DNA of 64,000 bases from Solanum dulcamara. Its lineage: Eukaryota; Streptophyta; Magnoliopsida; Solanales; Solanaceae. The notes under the pieces are model-generated. The model was given only the letters and a program-made list of their open reading frames with translations, made no database searches and was not told the DNA's origin. Made by a program: the position numbers and the translations under genes. This document shows, in pieces, positions 37,564 through 48,833 of this stretch (the stretch's first letter is position 1; every line of letters starts with the position of its first letter). Where the stretch lies: NCBI RefSeq assembly GCF_947179165.1, contig NC_077241.1:31181246-31245245 (forward strand), in the 5' to 3' direction.

Positions 37564-39998
37564 ACACTTTTAGCGACCCTCCAGGGAGGATGCTACTAAA
37601 AAAAAAACGTGTATTAAATTCGTGACATAAAAAAAATAATATATATATATATATTTATAACTTTCTGTAAGGCCCATTTATATGATCAAAAAAAAAATGA
37701 AAGGTGTAAGTTGTTAGCCAACTTAATATTTTTTTTTTCCATCTCAATTAAATCAAATAAAAATTTCAATTTAGGACGGGCAACTTCTCAAAATAGTTTT
37801 ATTTTAAAAAATATCTTTCGAGACAATCATGAATTACGATAATTTATGCTTCATTCAAATGTTCTAACTCCAAAGGGTAATTTAGTACTTCATAAAATTT
37901 AGAAATGTACATACCCCAAAATTTACAAAACAAGCAACAATCTTTAAGTTACAACTCTCAGAAATACGTACATAAATACAAATACACAAGCAAACCATAA
38001 ATTGCATACACGTCCCAAAATACTACAAAATATAGGTGCCTATATGCAAATGTGATCTTCCTTAAAGCTCCCAAAACTTCAACTCCAATGGCCAACCTCA
38101 AGCATCTTCTCGGACATTTCCTACGATAGAAACAACTATCGCTAAGCATAAAGCTTAGTGGTGCAAAACTACAAGTTTGAAGCCTTTGGGTTCTTCAACT
38201 TATTTTCTCAAGTCATGGCAGCACAAATGTACACATAACAAATAAATCAAGACAACAAATATATCATGACTATCAAGTTCGATAAAAAAACTAAGTGTCA
38301 ATAATTCATGAAAACACGTTAACAAGCTTTAACATTTAGTTTCGCCCAATGTGTACGTCATGCCTTCACACCAAACATGATCAAGTCTCAAGAAGGACCG
38401 GAGCCCTGTATCAAGAAGAGTAAACACCCAATAATCAAGAGAACCAAGAACCATATTAAAAATGGCTTCCTAATTCGTACTTAAAATGGACAACTTCCAT
38501 ACTTAAGACGAATTAAAAATCCATAATCAAGATGGCAAAGGGTCCGAAATAAGAGGCATGCCAATGATGACAAAGTCACAGCCACAAGAAGGACAAAGTC
38601 CACAAGAATGTCAAGTGATCAAACAATCCGTACAAGTGGGCGAGTTAAACAAGTGTCTCGCAATTTCCAAAGATACCAACATGACAAGACATATTTCAAG
38701 AAAATAACAAATATACCAAGATAGGCGTTCAATATATTAGCAGGTAATAAGAATTTATACACAAACCTCAGCCCTTTTAGCATACAACAATTCAACAGTC
38801 CCGCACGACTTCAAAAGTTCAAACCGTAGGCCATCAAATGTCTCAAGTTCTTCAACTTGCACACGATATAAACAACCTTAAAAATACCATTAAATATCTT
38901 ATTTAAATTTCCAGAATATCCATAATATTTACATAAAACAAGATTTATTATTGCAATTAAGCCTAGAATGTTTCAACCCGAATAATGTTACCAACACAGA
39001 AAATTCGAAAAGTCAAGTATTGCAGCTTGAATCTAAATTTCGAAACTCAAAAATACAAAACTGGATTTTATACCCTTCATAAAACTTTTAGATATATGTC
39101 TTAAGTTTGCAACCCAAAAAGAATCAACTCAAAATTCATTTTGTACGAAAAGATATTCTCAAAACACTAACAGGTAGACATGACAGATTTTGTAAATCAA
39201 GAATCTAGACAGACATACTTGTCCACTTGAATCTAAGTTTGGAAACTGAAAAAGGCAAAACTGGACTTTATACCCTTCACCACACTTGTAGATATGTGTC
39301 TTTAGTTTCCAACCCAACAGAAATCAACTCAAAAAGAATTTTATACAAAAAATTATCCCCAAAATACTAACAGGTACACATGATAAAATTTGAAAATCAA
39401 GAATCTGGACATACATACTTGTCCAGTTGTATCTAAATTTGGGAACTGAAAACGGCAAAAATGGACTTTATACCCTTCACAAAACTTGTAGATATATGTC
39501 TTTACTTTCCAAACCAACAGAAATAAACTCAAAATTCATTGTTTACAAAACGATATCCCCAAAATACTAACAGGTACACATGATAAATTTTGAAAATCAA
39601 AAATCTGGACAGACATACTTGTCCAGTTGTATCTAAGTTTGGGAACTGAAAACGGCAAAAATGGACTTTATACCCTTCACCAAACTTGTAGATCTATGTC
39701 TTTAGTTTCCAACCCAACAGAAATTAACTCAAAATTCATTTTGTACAAAACGATATCATCAAAACACTAACAGCAGTACAAGTAGAGTTTGCATAAACAG
39801 AATTCTGGGCAGCACTTGCCATGTACTTCTCGCCCAGTTTCAAGTAAATACATGAAGATTTGAGTTTTGAGAGCTGAACGAAAGTTGTAAAAAGATGAAA
39901 TATCTTTCTAGAACATCTTGAATCACTTAAAACAAAGCTGTATATAAGAGATTATGCTAAAAACACTAACAATAGTCAATTCCAAAAATGGGTTTATA

Positions 39999-40004
39999 GC
40001 TTAC
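39999..40004 (-). promoter_or_regulatory. Putative splice donor in the element A LTR
   Basis: On the minus strand GATTGAG/GTAAGC matches the donor consensus and lies about 265 bases after the TATA box. The 3' LTR has the same site at 32258-32253. It parallels the donors in families B, C, D and E. Confidence 0.45.
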
Positions 40005-40268
40005 CTCAATCGTGTGAAGTTTGTTTGGGGATCCACCAAGGAAAATCTTGATGATCGATTTGGTGGATGAATATGTGAGAGAATGGAGGTTTTGGTTTCT
40101 GTAATTGTTGAAGAAAAACGAAATTGGAGGGTTGGTGGAGAAGATAAGGGGAAAGGATAGTAACTTAAGGAAATGAGAAAATAAATGATAACAAAAAACA
40201 ACTTTTCCCCACTTTTGTAAATATCTAGTCCATTTAATAAATTAAAAAGATAATCATAGTAGGAGTAG

Positions 40269-40277
40269 TTTATATAA
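40269..40277 (-). promoter_or_regulatory. TATA box in the element A 5' LTR
   Basis: TTATATAAA on the minus strand lies about 140 bases into the LTR, a usual place for an LTR core promoter when U3 is short. It is the best TATA-like match in the first 400 bases; the transcription start would be near 40240. Confidence 0.55.
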
Positions 40278-40418
40278 CTACACCATAACACTTCCAACAA
40301 GTTTAAATGTCATCAAGTTCACATTCAAGAAATGCAAACATAAAATATATCTTTACTATCAAAATATTCTAAATCAAAAATTTAGGTATTTGCTAAAAAG
40401 AACTTTTGGGGTGTTACA

Positions 40419-40423
40419 TCTCC
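40419..40423. other. Target site duplication of element A, right copy
   Basis: TCTCC, matching 29818-29822. Confidence 0.9.
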
Positions 40424-40584
40424 TAAGGCAACATCCCATTTGTTCGAAGGGGTCACTCTACGACTCAACTTTATGATCCGTAGAAAGCTCTTTGAGATGC
40501 AGAGTGACTCGTTCACATTGTTAGTTCAAGATTTTTTGATAATTTTCTCCTTGGTTCCCACTTTTCGAATTACGGGGTCTTACA
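40424..40584 (-). repeat. 3' LTR of C2, terminal part beyond element A
   Basis: The last piece of the split LTR. On the minus strand it begins TGTAAGACCCCG at 40584, right after a purine tract (rc of ATATCTCCCTCTT at 40585-40597), and runs into the A target duplication. It restores the family's expected LTR length. Confidence 0.85.
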
Positions 40585-40839
40585 ATATCTCCCTCTTGGA
40601 AATATAAGTCCTCAAATGAGATTAAGGAAGGACACGAAAAGAGGACTAGCAACCTAACATGAACATTATGACATCTTAAAATGCATAGAACATGACAACT
40701 TCAACTTAACATAAAATCATGATTTTAAAATCAACCTTTCCATGAACATGCATGCATATGAATTACATAAGAGTTTAGTTAACTTAATAACGACAATTTA
40801 CTACTTTTGGCTTGAGTAGAGGGAAAGAGGTACGAGTAT

Positions 40840-41930
40840 CATATCATCATATGCGCTTCTGCGTCCCAAGTAGCACTTTCTACTTGTTGATCCCTCCATA
40901 ATACTTTTATGGGAAAAACTTCCTTGTTTCTTAACCTCATAACTTGCCAGTCTAATATTTCAACCTGAATCTATTCATAAGTCAAATCCTCCTCAAAACT
41001 TACATCTTCCAATGGCACAATGGAGTTTGGATCATCCACCAACATTCTCAACATATACCATGGAACACCGGGTGAACCATAGTTAACTTAAGTGGCAAAT
41101 CTAACTCATAAGCCACCTTACCAACACGTCTCAATATCTTATAAGACTCAATTTCTAGTTCTTACCAAAATGCATTACACCCTTCATGGGTAAAACCTTC
41201 AAATAGACCCAATAATCCACCTTAAATTCAACCTCTCTTTTCCTACATATTCAACCTCTCTCTTATGAGTCTTACCTTCTACATAGCATCTATTACAAAA
41301 TCTGGTCCAATTAAGGCAAGCTCACCTACTTCAAACAATCCTACTAAGGATCTACATCTCTTCCCATACAATGCTTCTCATGGAGCCATTTGCATGCTAG
41401 AGTGATAAATTTTATTATAGCAAAACTCAATCAATGGAAAATGTTCATCCCAAATCCTTTTAAAATCAATAACACACGCCCTTAATATATCCTCCAAAGT
41501 TTGGATCGTTCTTTCGGCTTTCCCTTTGGTTTGAGGATGAAAAGCATTACTTAACTTAACCTTTGTACCAAGACCCTTTTGAAACAAATTCAAAAAGTAC
41601 AAAGTGAATTGTGTTCCTCGATCCGATATGATGGACAAGGTCACATCATAAAGTGTTACCAATTCACAAACATACAACTTAGCATAATCTTTGGCACCGT
41701 AAGAAGTCTTAACTGGTAGAAAATGAGCCAACTTGGTCATCCGATCTACAACAACCTAAATTGAATCATTTTTCTTCTTAGTACAAGGAAAACCCGTTGC
41801 AAAATCTATATTCACATCTTCCTACTTCCAAGTAGGAATTTAAATATCCTGGGCTAGACCTCCCGGTCTTTGATGCTCGACTTTGACTTGTTCATAATTT
41901 GGACACATAGCTACAAACTCTGCTATGTCC
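40840..41930 (-). pseudogene. Integrase and chromodomain of C2 pol, broken
   Basis: On the minus strand, in coding order: remains of the CPNY zinc ligand region (about 41890-41930), a damaged MDFATGFPCT start, then an open 120-codon stretch (41740-41378) with MTKLAHFLPVKTS, ISDRGTQFTLYF (second catalytic Asp), NAFHPQTKGKAERTIQTLED (catalytic Glu) and IEFCYNKIYHSS. The GPF/Y region and chromodomain (to about 40840) survive only in short, shifted pieces. It cannot make integrase. Confidence 0.85.
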
Positions 41931-41946
41931 TTTTCATACCATTCCA

Positions 41947-43744
41947 CTAATACACTTCTCTCAAGTTATGATACATCTTGATAGAACCAGAATGAATTAA
42001 ATATTGAGAATTATGGGCTTCATTCAATATCAACTCTCTCAACCCATCAACATTAGGTACACACAAATGACCTTGGTAATGTAGCACACCATCTCCATTT
42101 TGGGAGAAAGCCTCAATGGAGTCTTTGGAAACCAATTTTCTTAACTCAACCAATATTGGATCTTGGTCTTGCTTGGCCCTAACATCTGCTACAAGAGACG
42201 ATTATGAACCATTATGAAAAACAACATCTCTATCATTAGAATCTATCAAACGCACATCTAAATATGCCAATCTATGAACATCTTTAATCAATTCTTTCTT
42301 ATCTTCTTCAACATGTGCCACACTACTCATGGACAATCTACTTAGTGCATCGACAATAACATTAGCTTTGCCGAAATGGTATAATACATTCATGTCATAG
42401 TCCATCAATAATTCGTGCCATATCATTTGCTGAAGGTTCAAGGTTTTTTGGTTAAATACATATTGTAAATTCTTATGGTCGGTGAAAATATCCACATGGA
42501 CACCATAAAGATAGTGTCTCTAAATCTTCAAAGAAAACACAACCGTCGTTAGTTCAAGATCATGGGTTGGATAAATACGTTCATGCACTTTAAGTTGCCT
42601 AAAAGCATATGTAATTACCTTACCATGTTGCAGAAAAACACAGCTAAGACCAACCCTTGAAGCATCACAATACACCACAAAACCATCGGACCCTTCAGGT
42701 AGAGTCACAATAGGAGCGGTAGTGAGGCGATATTTCAACTCTTGAAAGCCCTTTTCACAAGCTTCCGACAAACTTCACCTTCAATTGAGTCATCTTGGTC
42801 AAAGGTTATGATATTTATGAAAACCCTTTCACAAATATCCTGAAGTATACGTCTAGGCCCAAGAAACCCCTAATATCCGAAGGAGATAATGGTCTAGGCC
42901 AATTCTTCACCACCCCGATCTTCTTACGATCGACCAAAATCCCTTCATCGAACACAATGTGACCATGAAAAGCCACCTCTCTTAACCAAAAATCACATTT
43001 ATTGAATATGACAAGTAATTCTTTGTCCCTTAGAGTTTTCAACACAATCCTCAAGTGATTAGTATGCTCTTCCTCATTCCATGGGTAAACCAATATATCA
43101 TTAATAAACAAAATTAGAAAAATGTCAAAATATTATTTGAACACCCTATTCATCAAGTCCATCAAAGTCGCATGAGTATTAGTCAAACTGAACGACATGA
43201 CTAGAAACTCATAATGGTCATACCTCATCCAAAATGCCATTTTGGGAATGTCACACTCACTGACCCTCAATGTGTAATAACCGGAACAAAGATCTATTTT
43301 GGAGAAGAAACTTGGCCCTTATAATTGATCAAACAAGCCATCTATCCTCGGAATCGGGTATTTATTCTTGATGGTTACCTTGTTCAGTTGCCAGTAGTCA
43401 ATGCACATTTATAGTGAACCATCCTTCTTTCTAACAAATAATACAGGAGCATCCCATGGGGATATACTTGTTTTAATGAAACTCTTGTCTAACAAGTATT
43501 TCAATTGATCCTTCAACTCCTTTAATTCTATTGTAGCCATCCGGTAAGGAGGAATAGAAATAGGTTGAGTATTTGAAAGAAGGTCTATACCAAAATCAAT
43601 CTCCCTTTTAGGAGGAACACTAGGTAGATCATCAAAAAACATATCCAAAAACTCATTAACAATGGGGACCGACTCTAGAATAGGGGCTTCAGAATTCTCA
43701 TCCCTAACCCATAAAATATGGTATATACAACCCTTGGAAATCAT
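41947..43744 (-). pseudogene. RT and RNase H of C2 pol, catalytic Asp replaced
   Basis: Order on the minus strand: RT start with [18 protein letters not shown] (43744-43409), a shifted middle covering the SGYH region, then 43111-42815 with the active-site box reading FINDILVYPWNEEEH, so the first catalytic Asp is Asn. RNase H follows (42771-42520) with [13 protein letters not shown] and [14 protein letters not shown], then MDIFTDHKNLQYVF and DALSRLSMSS (42495-42202). The integrase zinc-domain start ILNEAHNSQYLIHSGSIKMYHNL is at 42153-41947. At least four frame breaks or stops separate the pieces. Confidence 0.9.
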
Positions 43745-43747
43745 TTT

Positions 43748-44140
43748 TCAAGCTTTAAGGCATGAAATGAATTGACCTATAAACACGGAATTACTACCCT
43801 TGAATTCTATTACCATCTCATTTGGGAATTGGAACTTAACCACTAGGGTTCTACAATCAATAGAAACATAACATACATATAGCCAATCCATATCAAGGAT
43901 AATATCAAAATCGATCATCTCAAGCTCAACTAGATCACATAAAGTAACTTTATGGAAGACCATAACCGGACAACTTCTATTGACTCTTTTAGCCAAAACC
44001 GACTCACCTATGGGAGTATAAATGGATAAAGGATCTAACAATGTCTTAGGACTAACATCAAATATCATGGCCACATAGGAGGAAACAAAAGGAAAGTTTG
44101 CACCGGATCAAGCAAAGTATAAACATCACAGTGAAAGACA
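43748..44140 (-). pseudogene. Protease region of C2 pol, frameshifted
   Basis: The active site is split by a frame change: the upstream frame reads DVYTLLDPVQTFLLFPPMWP, the downstream frame AMIFDVSPKTLLDPLSIYTPIGESV. The later DFDIILDMDWLYVCYVSIDC segment is kept. Relatives read DPGANFSF at the break, so one or two bases are lost near 44100. Confidence 0.8.
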
Positions 44141-45307
44141 TGTAACATACCGGTAATAATATTGGGAGTCTCGCCCACCTCTTGCCTACCATGAAGGGCA
44201 TAAAACTTATTGTTGTGTTGACCACCCTTTAGTTGCATTTGGGCACCTTGAGAAACTTGGCCTTGAGGACGAGCATCTTTTATGTTGCATTCCTTGGAAT
44301 GATGACCCAGCTTACAACACCAGTAGCATAGATTCAATCCATCTAGACATTCACCTTTATGGTTTCTATCACACTTTTTGCATGTGGAAGTAACTTAGCC
44401 TATGAGAGCACCTCCTCGAGGTTTAGGGTTGGGTACCCTATCATTGTCAAATCTTAGGGTAGTGGAATTAGAATACCCTTTGCTGGAGTACTTTTGGCGA
44501 AAACAAGGACATCCACCACTTTTGAACTTTGCATGAAAGAAGTCACTATCATCAATCCTTGCCTTTTTGGACTCCCTATTCTTCGCCTTTAGTTTCTCAC
44601 CCACTACTTGCTCTATATAGGTCATGAGTCTAGATATATCTATCTCTCGAATCAACATAGCCGTATTGCACTCTTTTAAGACCATATCTGAGACACTTGA
44701 TACGAACTTATTCATACCAGCTCTTGAGTCAGCAACCATGAATGGAGCATATTTTGACAATTGAGTAAACTTGAGGGCATACTTCCTCACATCATACCAC
44801 TCTGCTTAAGGTTGAAAAACTTTTGCATATTAGCCTCCCTCAACTCTAATGGGAAAAAGCTATCTAGAAACACCTTTTTGAACTCATCCCAAGTCAAGAG
44901 ATCCGCCTCTATTGGCCTCTCACTCTTCTATTAATCAAACCAAATTTGAGAAACACCCTTCAGTTGATACATGGCCAAATCTTCCCTCTTAATCGGGCTA
45001 AACACCGTGATGTACATAATCTTTTGGATACTATCAATGAACTCTTATGGATCCTTTTCAACTTTAGAACCCAAAAAATTCAAAGGATTCATCCTCATGA
45101 AATCACGATCTTTTGTCGCTGCCGTACTCACATTGGGTTTACGAGAGATCCCACCTCATGGTTTACTTGAGCTGTAACAACTTGAAAAATCACTTGAAAG
45201 GTCGTTCAGAACTTGGCATTGGAAACTTGATCATTCATAGGATCATTTGGAGCTTATTGCTCCTCTTCAATCACATTTCTTCTAGCAGGGTAGCTTCATG
45301 GAGGCAT
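44141..45307 (-). pseudogene. gag of C2, broken
   Basis: The ATG at 45307 starts MPP and hits a stop at codon 4. The capsid region can be followed to 44395 (MRKYALKFTQLSKYAPFMVADSRAG, KECNTAMLIREIDISRLMTYIEQ). A zinc knuckle reading CYWCCKLGHHSKEC lies at about 44290-44330, with Cys where Gly is usual. An acceptor-like CAATTTTCAG sits just before the ATG, as in C1. Several frame breaks and stops are present. Confidence 0.8.
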
Positions 45308-45500
45308 CTTCTGAAAATTGCAAATAACAAGCGTTAGAGAGAAAACACTTAACTACTATTCCAGATGACATAGATCATGAAAGAAGAGAGACTCTCCTAA
45401 GATGTTTCATAGCCTCTGATTCATGTATGTGGCGCACTTCACACTAATGAATAAGAATCTACTTAATGCGGCATGTTAGACTCTCTAGGACTCTTCTAGA

Positions 45501-45518
45501 CCTTATGCTCTGATACTA
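45501..45518 (-). other. Primer binding site of C2 (tRNA-Met, one change)
   Basis: On the minus strand TAGTATCAGAGCATAAGG differs from TGGTATCAGAGC by one base and lies four bases after the 5' LTR end. Confidence 0.75.
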
Positions 45519-45522
45519 ACTT

Positions 45523-46694
45523 TGTCATGAGCTGATATAGGGCCAAGCCGCGACATGACAATTGGGATACGAGGTAACCTAACAATAAGCCATCTTAGAA
45601 TATATCACATATATAAGGTAAAGAAACATGACAATATAAGCATAATTAATCAACATAGGGGAGTGGGTGTAAGGGATAATGACTCAAAAGATGTCCAATC
45701 TAGACTACATCCTAAACCATCTAAACATGCCTTTAATCTAGTTTTTGATGGGGGCTTAGGACAAGCTCCTAGATCATCCTAACAAAAGAAAAAAGTTGAA
45801 ACAATAGAAATATAAATAAAAGTCATGTCCTTGATAGAATAAGGATTCACCAACTTCTTTAGAATCGAGGGCAATCTCTAGCTATAGTAGGATGGTCGTG
45901 AGTGTCATTTATCCCTATATTATGAGACAATATAGGCAAAATATGCAATAGTATGTTTGAATGTACTAAGTATGTGAGGTATGTATGAACAAGTAAAATA
46001 ACGTAATCAATATGCCATATGATGCATGACTAATCATAATGAACATGAATAGAGCTTAAAAGCATTTTAAAACTTAAGGAATTCATGGTCAATGTATATC
46101 ATAAAACTTCATCATAAACTCATAACCTGACATCTCATAACTTGACTTCAACTTGTGTGGGATAAAACCTTTAACCGACATTTAAGACCATGCGAGCTAT
46201 TACATGGAATTAGATGACTCTTGTATCGAGACAATAGAGGCTACCTTGCCAGAGCATACTCCATAGATAACTAAACTCAATTCAACTGTGCTATATGTGT
46301 ATCTACTAGATAGGCTATGAAGGCAACCTACGCGGACAATGTAGTTTGGTACTTTAGGTTGCTACTAGGATTCCCTTAGGTAACTAACTGCATTATTGGA
46401 TCAAACCCCACCTAGTAGTCCTCTTGGGGCTTAGTCAATATCACAATAGAAAACTCATAAAAGATGATCATAGCATAATAGGGAAAAATAATAACTACCT
46501 ATCAATTCATCTTTAAAACATTCAAGAATAGCTCATCTAACTTAGTGATTCATAAAAATCTATAATTTCGGTGAGAATTGTCCTTATCAACATCTTTAAA
46601 ACATCTTTGATCGTAGCTGTGATCATTATCATATTTTCAACTTTAAAATCCTAATCTCAAATTTAGCTTATAGAAACTTTCATTGAATATCATT
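45523..46694 (-). repeat. 5' LTR of C2, truncated
   Basis: It starts on the plus strand as TGTCATGAGC and aligns in reverse with the C family LTRs for about 1.17 kb, to CATTGAATATCATT at 46694. There it switches to unrelated sequence. About 1.05 kb, including the promoter and donor, is not seen and may lie beyond B2. Confidence 0.8.
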
Positions 46695-47124
46695 CGGTAA
46701 AACCCATCGGTGGCCCCCTAAAGTCGGCACCAACTTTCACTTAGACACCTCAACTGGGCTTTGTTCATTTTAGACACCTCAAGTAAGGCTCTGATGTGTT
46801 ATTTTGACACTTTGTACTGTCTTGACACATTGCGTGTGCTGCACCCATTTTAAGAGTGTGAAGAGCATTTTTTCTTAAAAATAATTTTTTTGTTGTTGTT
46901 CTTTTTCTTCTTTTTTAGCATTTTTTTGAGAGATATTCAACTGAGTTTTCTCTTCAACTCCATGTTCTTTTCTTCAGTTAAAAAACCCACCCAACACTCT
47001 TCAAACAAACAAAAACTAATGCACGATAAAGTTCCTTCTCCAGCAACCAAAGAGGTGTGAGCTAAAGAGGTCTGCACACTAGGAACCTCTACTTTGCACA
47101 GAGGATTTTACTGCAATGGTTTGA
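46695..47124. mobile_element. DNA-transposon-like fragment (Mutator-type terminus suspected)
   Basis: The sequence changes sharply inside the C2 LTR to CGGTAAAACCCATCGGTGGC, followed by ACACCTCAA words at 46747 and 46780. This resembles the long terminal inverted repeats of plant Mutator-like elements (from memory, not checked). Only one terminus is visible, and B2 begins at 47125, so the other end may lie past B2. No transposase coding is seen. Confidence 0.4.
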
Positions 47125-48330
47125 TGTCACGACCCAAGCCTAGGTCCTAGACGTGACATGGCGAATAAGGAACCCGAAAGTACCTCAAACAAGCCTCTTA
47201 GCATTCTTTTAGCCTTTCATAGGTAATGATGATAAATAAAACAAGCGGAAATCATAATAATAAATCTTCAACTTACATATGTCCAACAATACCTCTAACT
47301 ATTAGATTTAATGGGGCTAAGACAAGTTCCTAGCTCACCCTTAATCATGATAGAAAAATACCATAGTAAAATATCTCAACATATCATAAGCTAGAAATAT
47401 AAAGGAGTATTTTTCCCGGAACATGGGAACTCACCAAAAGTAGTCTTCAAATGAAGTCTCAACTAGCCACGTGGAGGAGAATGAGGAGGAGCACCAATCC
47501 CTACATGGTGATATCATGTAGGCAAAAGAGTATGCGTTAGTACTTTGAATGTACTAAGTATGTAAGGATGCATGAACATTGAGAAAACATTAAAACATTT
47601 ATATAATATGGAACATAATTTAATGTATGCATAATAAATCATATAGATATACTTTAAAACATTCATTTTGTGGGAAAATAACCATAACCGACATTTAAGA
47701 CCATGCGAGCTATTACATGGAATCCAACATAACCCCCTACGTTGGCCGGGGAGACTACTTGCCAGGTAGAACTCTGTCAACTTCATTTATTTCTTTAACT
47801 TTAACTTTAAGGGCTATTTATGGATCCATTAGCCTAAGCCTACAAGGGCTCCTATGTTGGCACATTGTTAATGAGACAAGGGGTTGCTACTAGGATTCCC
47901 TTACCGAATCCCACCTCAATGCCTCATTCGGTGCTAAGTCAATCCCACAGAATAGTTTAATACTTCAAAATATTCATAGCATATAACTTGAGAATTCAAA
48001 CATCATATTCGGTAGAATAGCTCATTAAAATATTTGATAATTCAAATATGCAAGAATTGTCCTTATTTCATAAATAATCCATCATTCATATCATTTCATC
48101 ATTCTTTTATTTCATAAGACCCCCTTTTTGATCATAGATATTGCTTTCATAAATATTTATTTGGAGTCAAAGCTTTCAAGTTAAACTTTATTAAAAACAT
48201 AGTAAAACTAGGTGGGTTCAAATCACTTCAACTTGTAAATATGTATGTAAATAAATATACATAAATACTTTGAAATCCATTAATTAAAAATCATGCTTTA
48301 AACAACCCACCATGAATTTCAAGAACCTTT
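47125..48330 (-). repeat. 3' LTR of B2, distal part
   Basis: Starts TGTCACGACCC on the plus strand and aligns in reverse with the second half of the B1 LTRs up to AATTTCAAGAACCTT, the LINE target site. The 90-codon open stretch at 47514-47786 mirrors one in B1 but is not conserved as coding. Confidence 0.9.
48315..48330. other. LINE target site duplication, left copy
   Basis: AATTTCAAGAACCTTT, repeated at 58712-58727. The last bases merge with the poly(T), so its true length is 14-16 bp. The empty site is seen in the B1 3' LTR near 16260-16280 (reverse strand). Confidence 0.9.
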
Positions 48331-48833
48331 TTTTTTTTTTATGGGAACAGACCCTACACGAGGCTCCCACCTCTCATGCACAGTCAGGGATTGAGCATCA
48401 CTCCCAAGCCTTAACATAAATAAATAAAGTAAAATATACAAGGAGGGGGACATAAACCTTACCTCCGATCCTATGGTGGTTCATAAGTCGGCTAACCTAT
48501 TAAGGTCAGCTAACTCATCCCCGATACAAAAAGGAGACTAACTATAACTAGAAAGTAGTAAACCTATGAGAGGACTCCTCCCGGTACAAATCGACTAAGA
48601 AAGCATAAATGAGGAAGACTCTCCCCGTCCATGAGAAAAAAAGGAAAGTAACCTACACTAGTCCTATTCAACTTGCTATGTACCAGACATAGCTCTATTG
48701 AAATAGAAAAAGTATACGAAACTTCTATCTCGCATGGGATGGGAAACTTCTTTTCATCTTTGCTCTTTTTAGTCTTGTCGTACCAAGTAAATCCAGGTGA
48801 AGTGTGCCATTGTATCAGTATCATGATTATCAG
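48331..48833 (-). other. LINE 3' end and poly(A) tail
   Basis: On the minus strand the element ends GTGTAGGGTCTGTTCCCAT followed by A13. The preceding 500 bases include the 86-codon open stretch 48564-48824, without recognisable domains. This should be the part recognised by the reverse transcriptase at retrotransposition (inference). Confidence 0.7.

Larger units (their letters stand above)
29823..40418 (-). mobile_element. Element A: intact, recently inserted gypsy chromovirus
   Basis: 10,596 bp with identical-length 2850-bp LTRs (29823-32672, 37569-40418), the perfect 5-bp target duplication TCTCC, tRNA-Met primer site, polypurine tract and one uninterrupted gag-pol gene. By eye the LTRs differ at about 20 positions (over 99% identity), so insertion was recent on the scale of this region. 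No frameshift or stop was found in the polyprotein. It is the only element here that looks able to move by itself. It sits inside the 3' LTR of C2. Confidence 0.95.
37569..40418 (-). repeat. 5' LTR of element A
   Basis: TGTAACACCCC at 40418 to GGTCGCTAAA at 37569; the terminal CA of the partner copy reads AA here. Offset from the 3' LTR is a constant 7746 bp wherever checked, so few or no net indels separate the copies. It carries the promoter, the donor-like site and the 200-bp array (39001-39801). The 63- and 99-codon open stretches repeat those of the other LTR and show no domain. Confidence 0.95.
27734..46694 (-). mobile_element. C2: minus-strand gypsy element inserted in the C1 LTR and itself invaded
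   Basis: The 3' LTR (27734-29822 plus 40424-40584) is split by element A. The interior (40585-45522) carries broken pol and gag. Of the 5' LTR only 45523-46694 is present before a DNA-transposon-like piece takes over. The left target base set is ATATT (27729-27733); its partner is not visible. Excluding A, C2 accounts for about 8.4 kb of this span. Confidence 0.85.
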
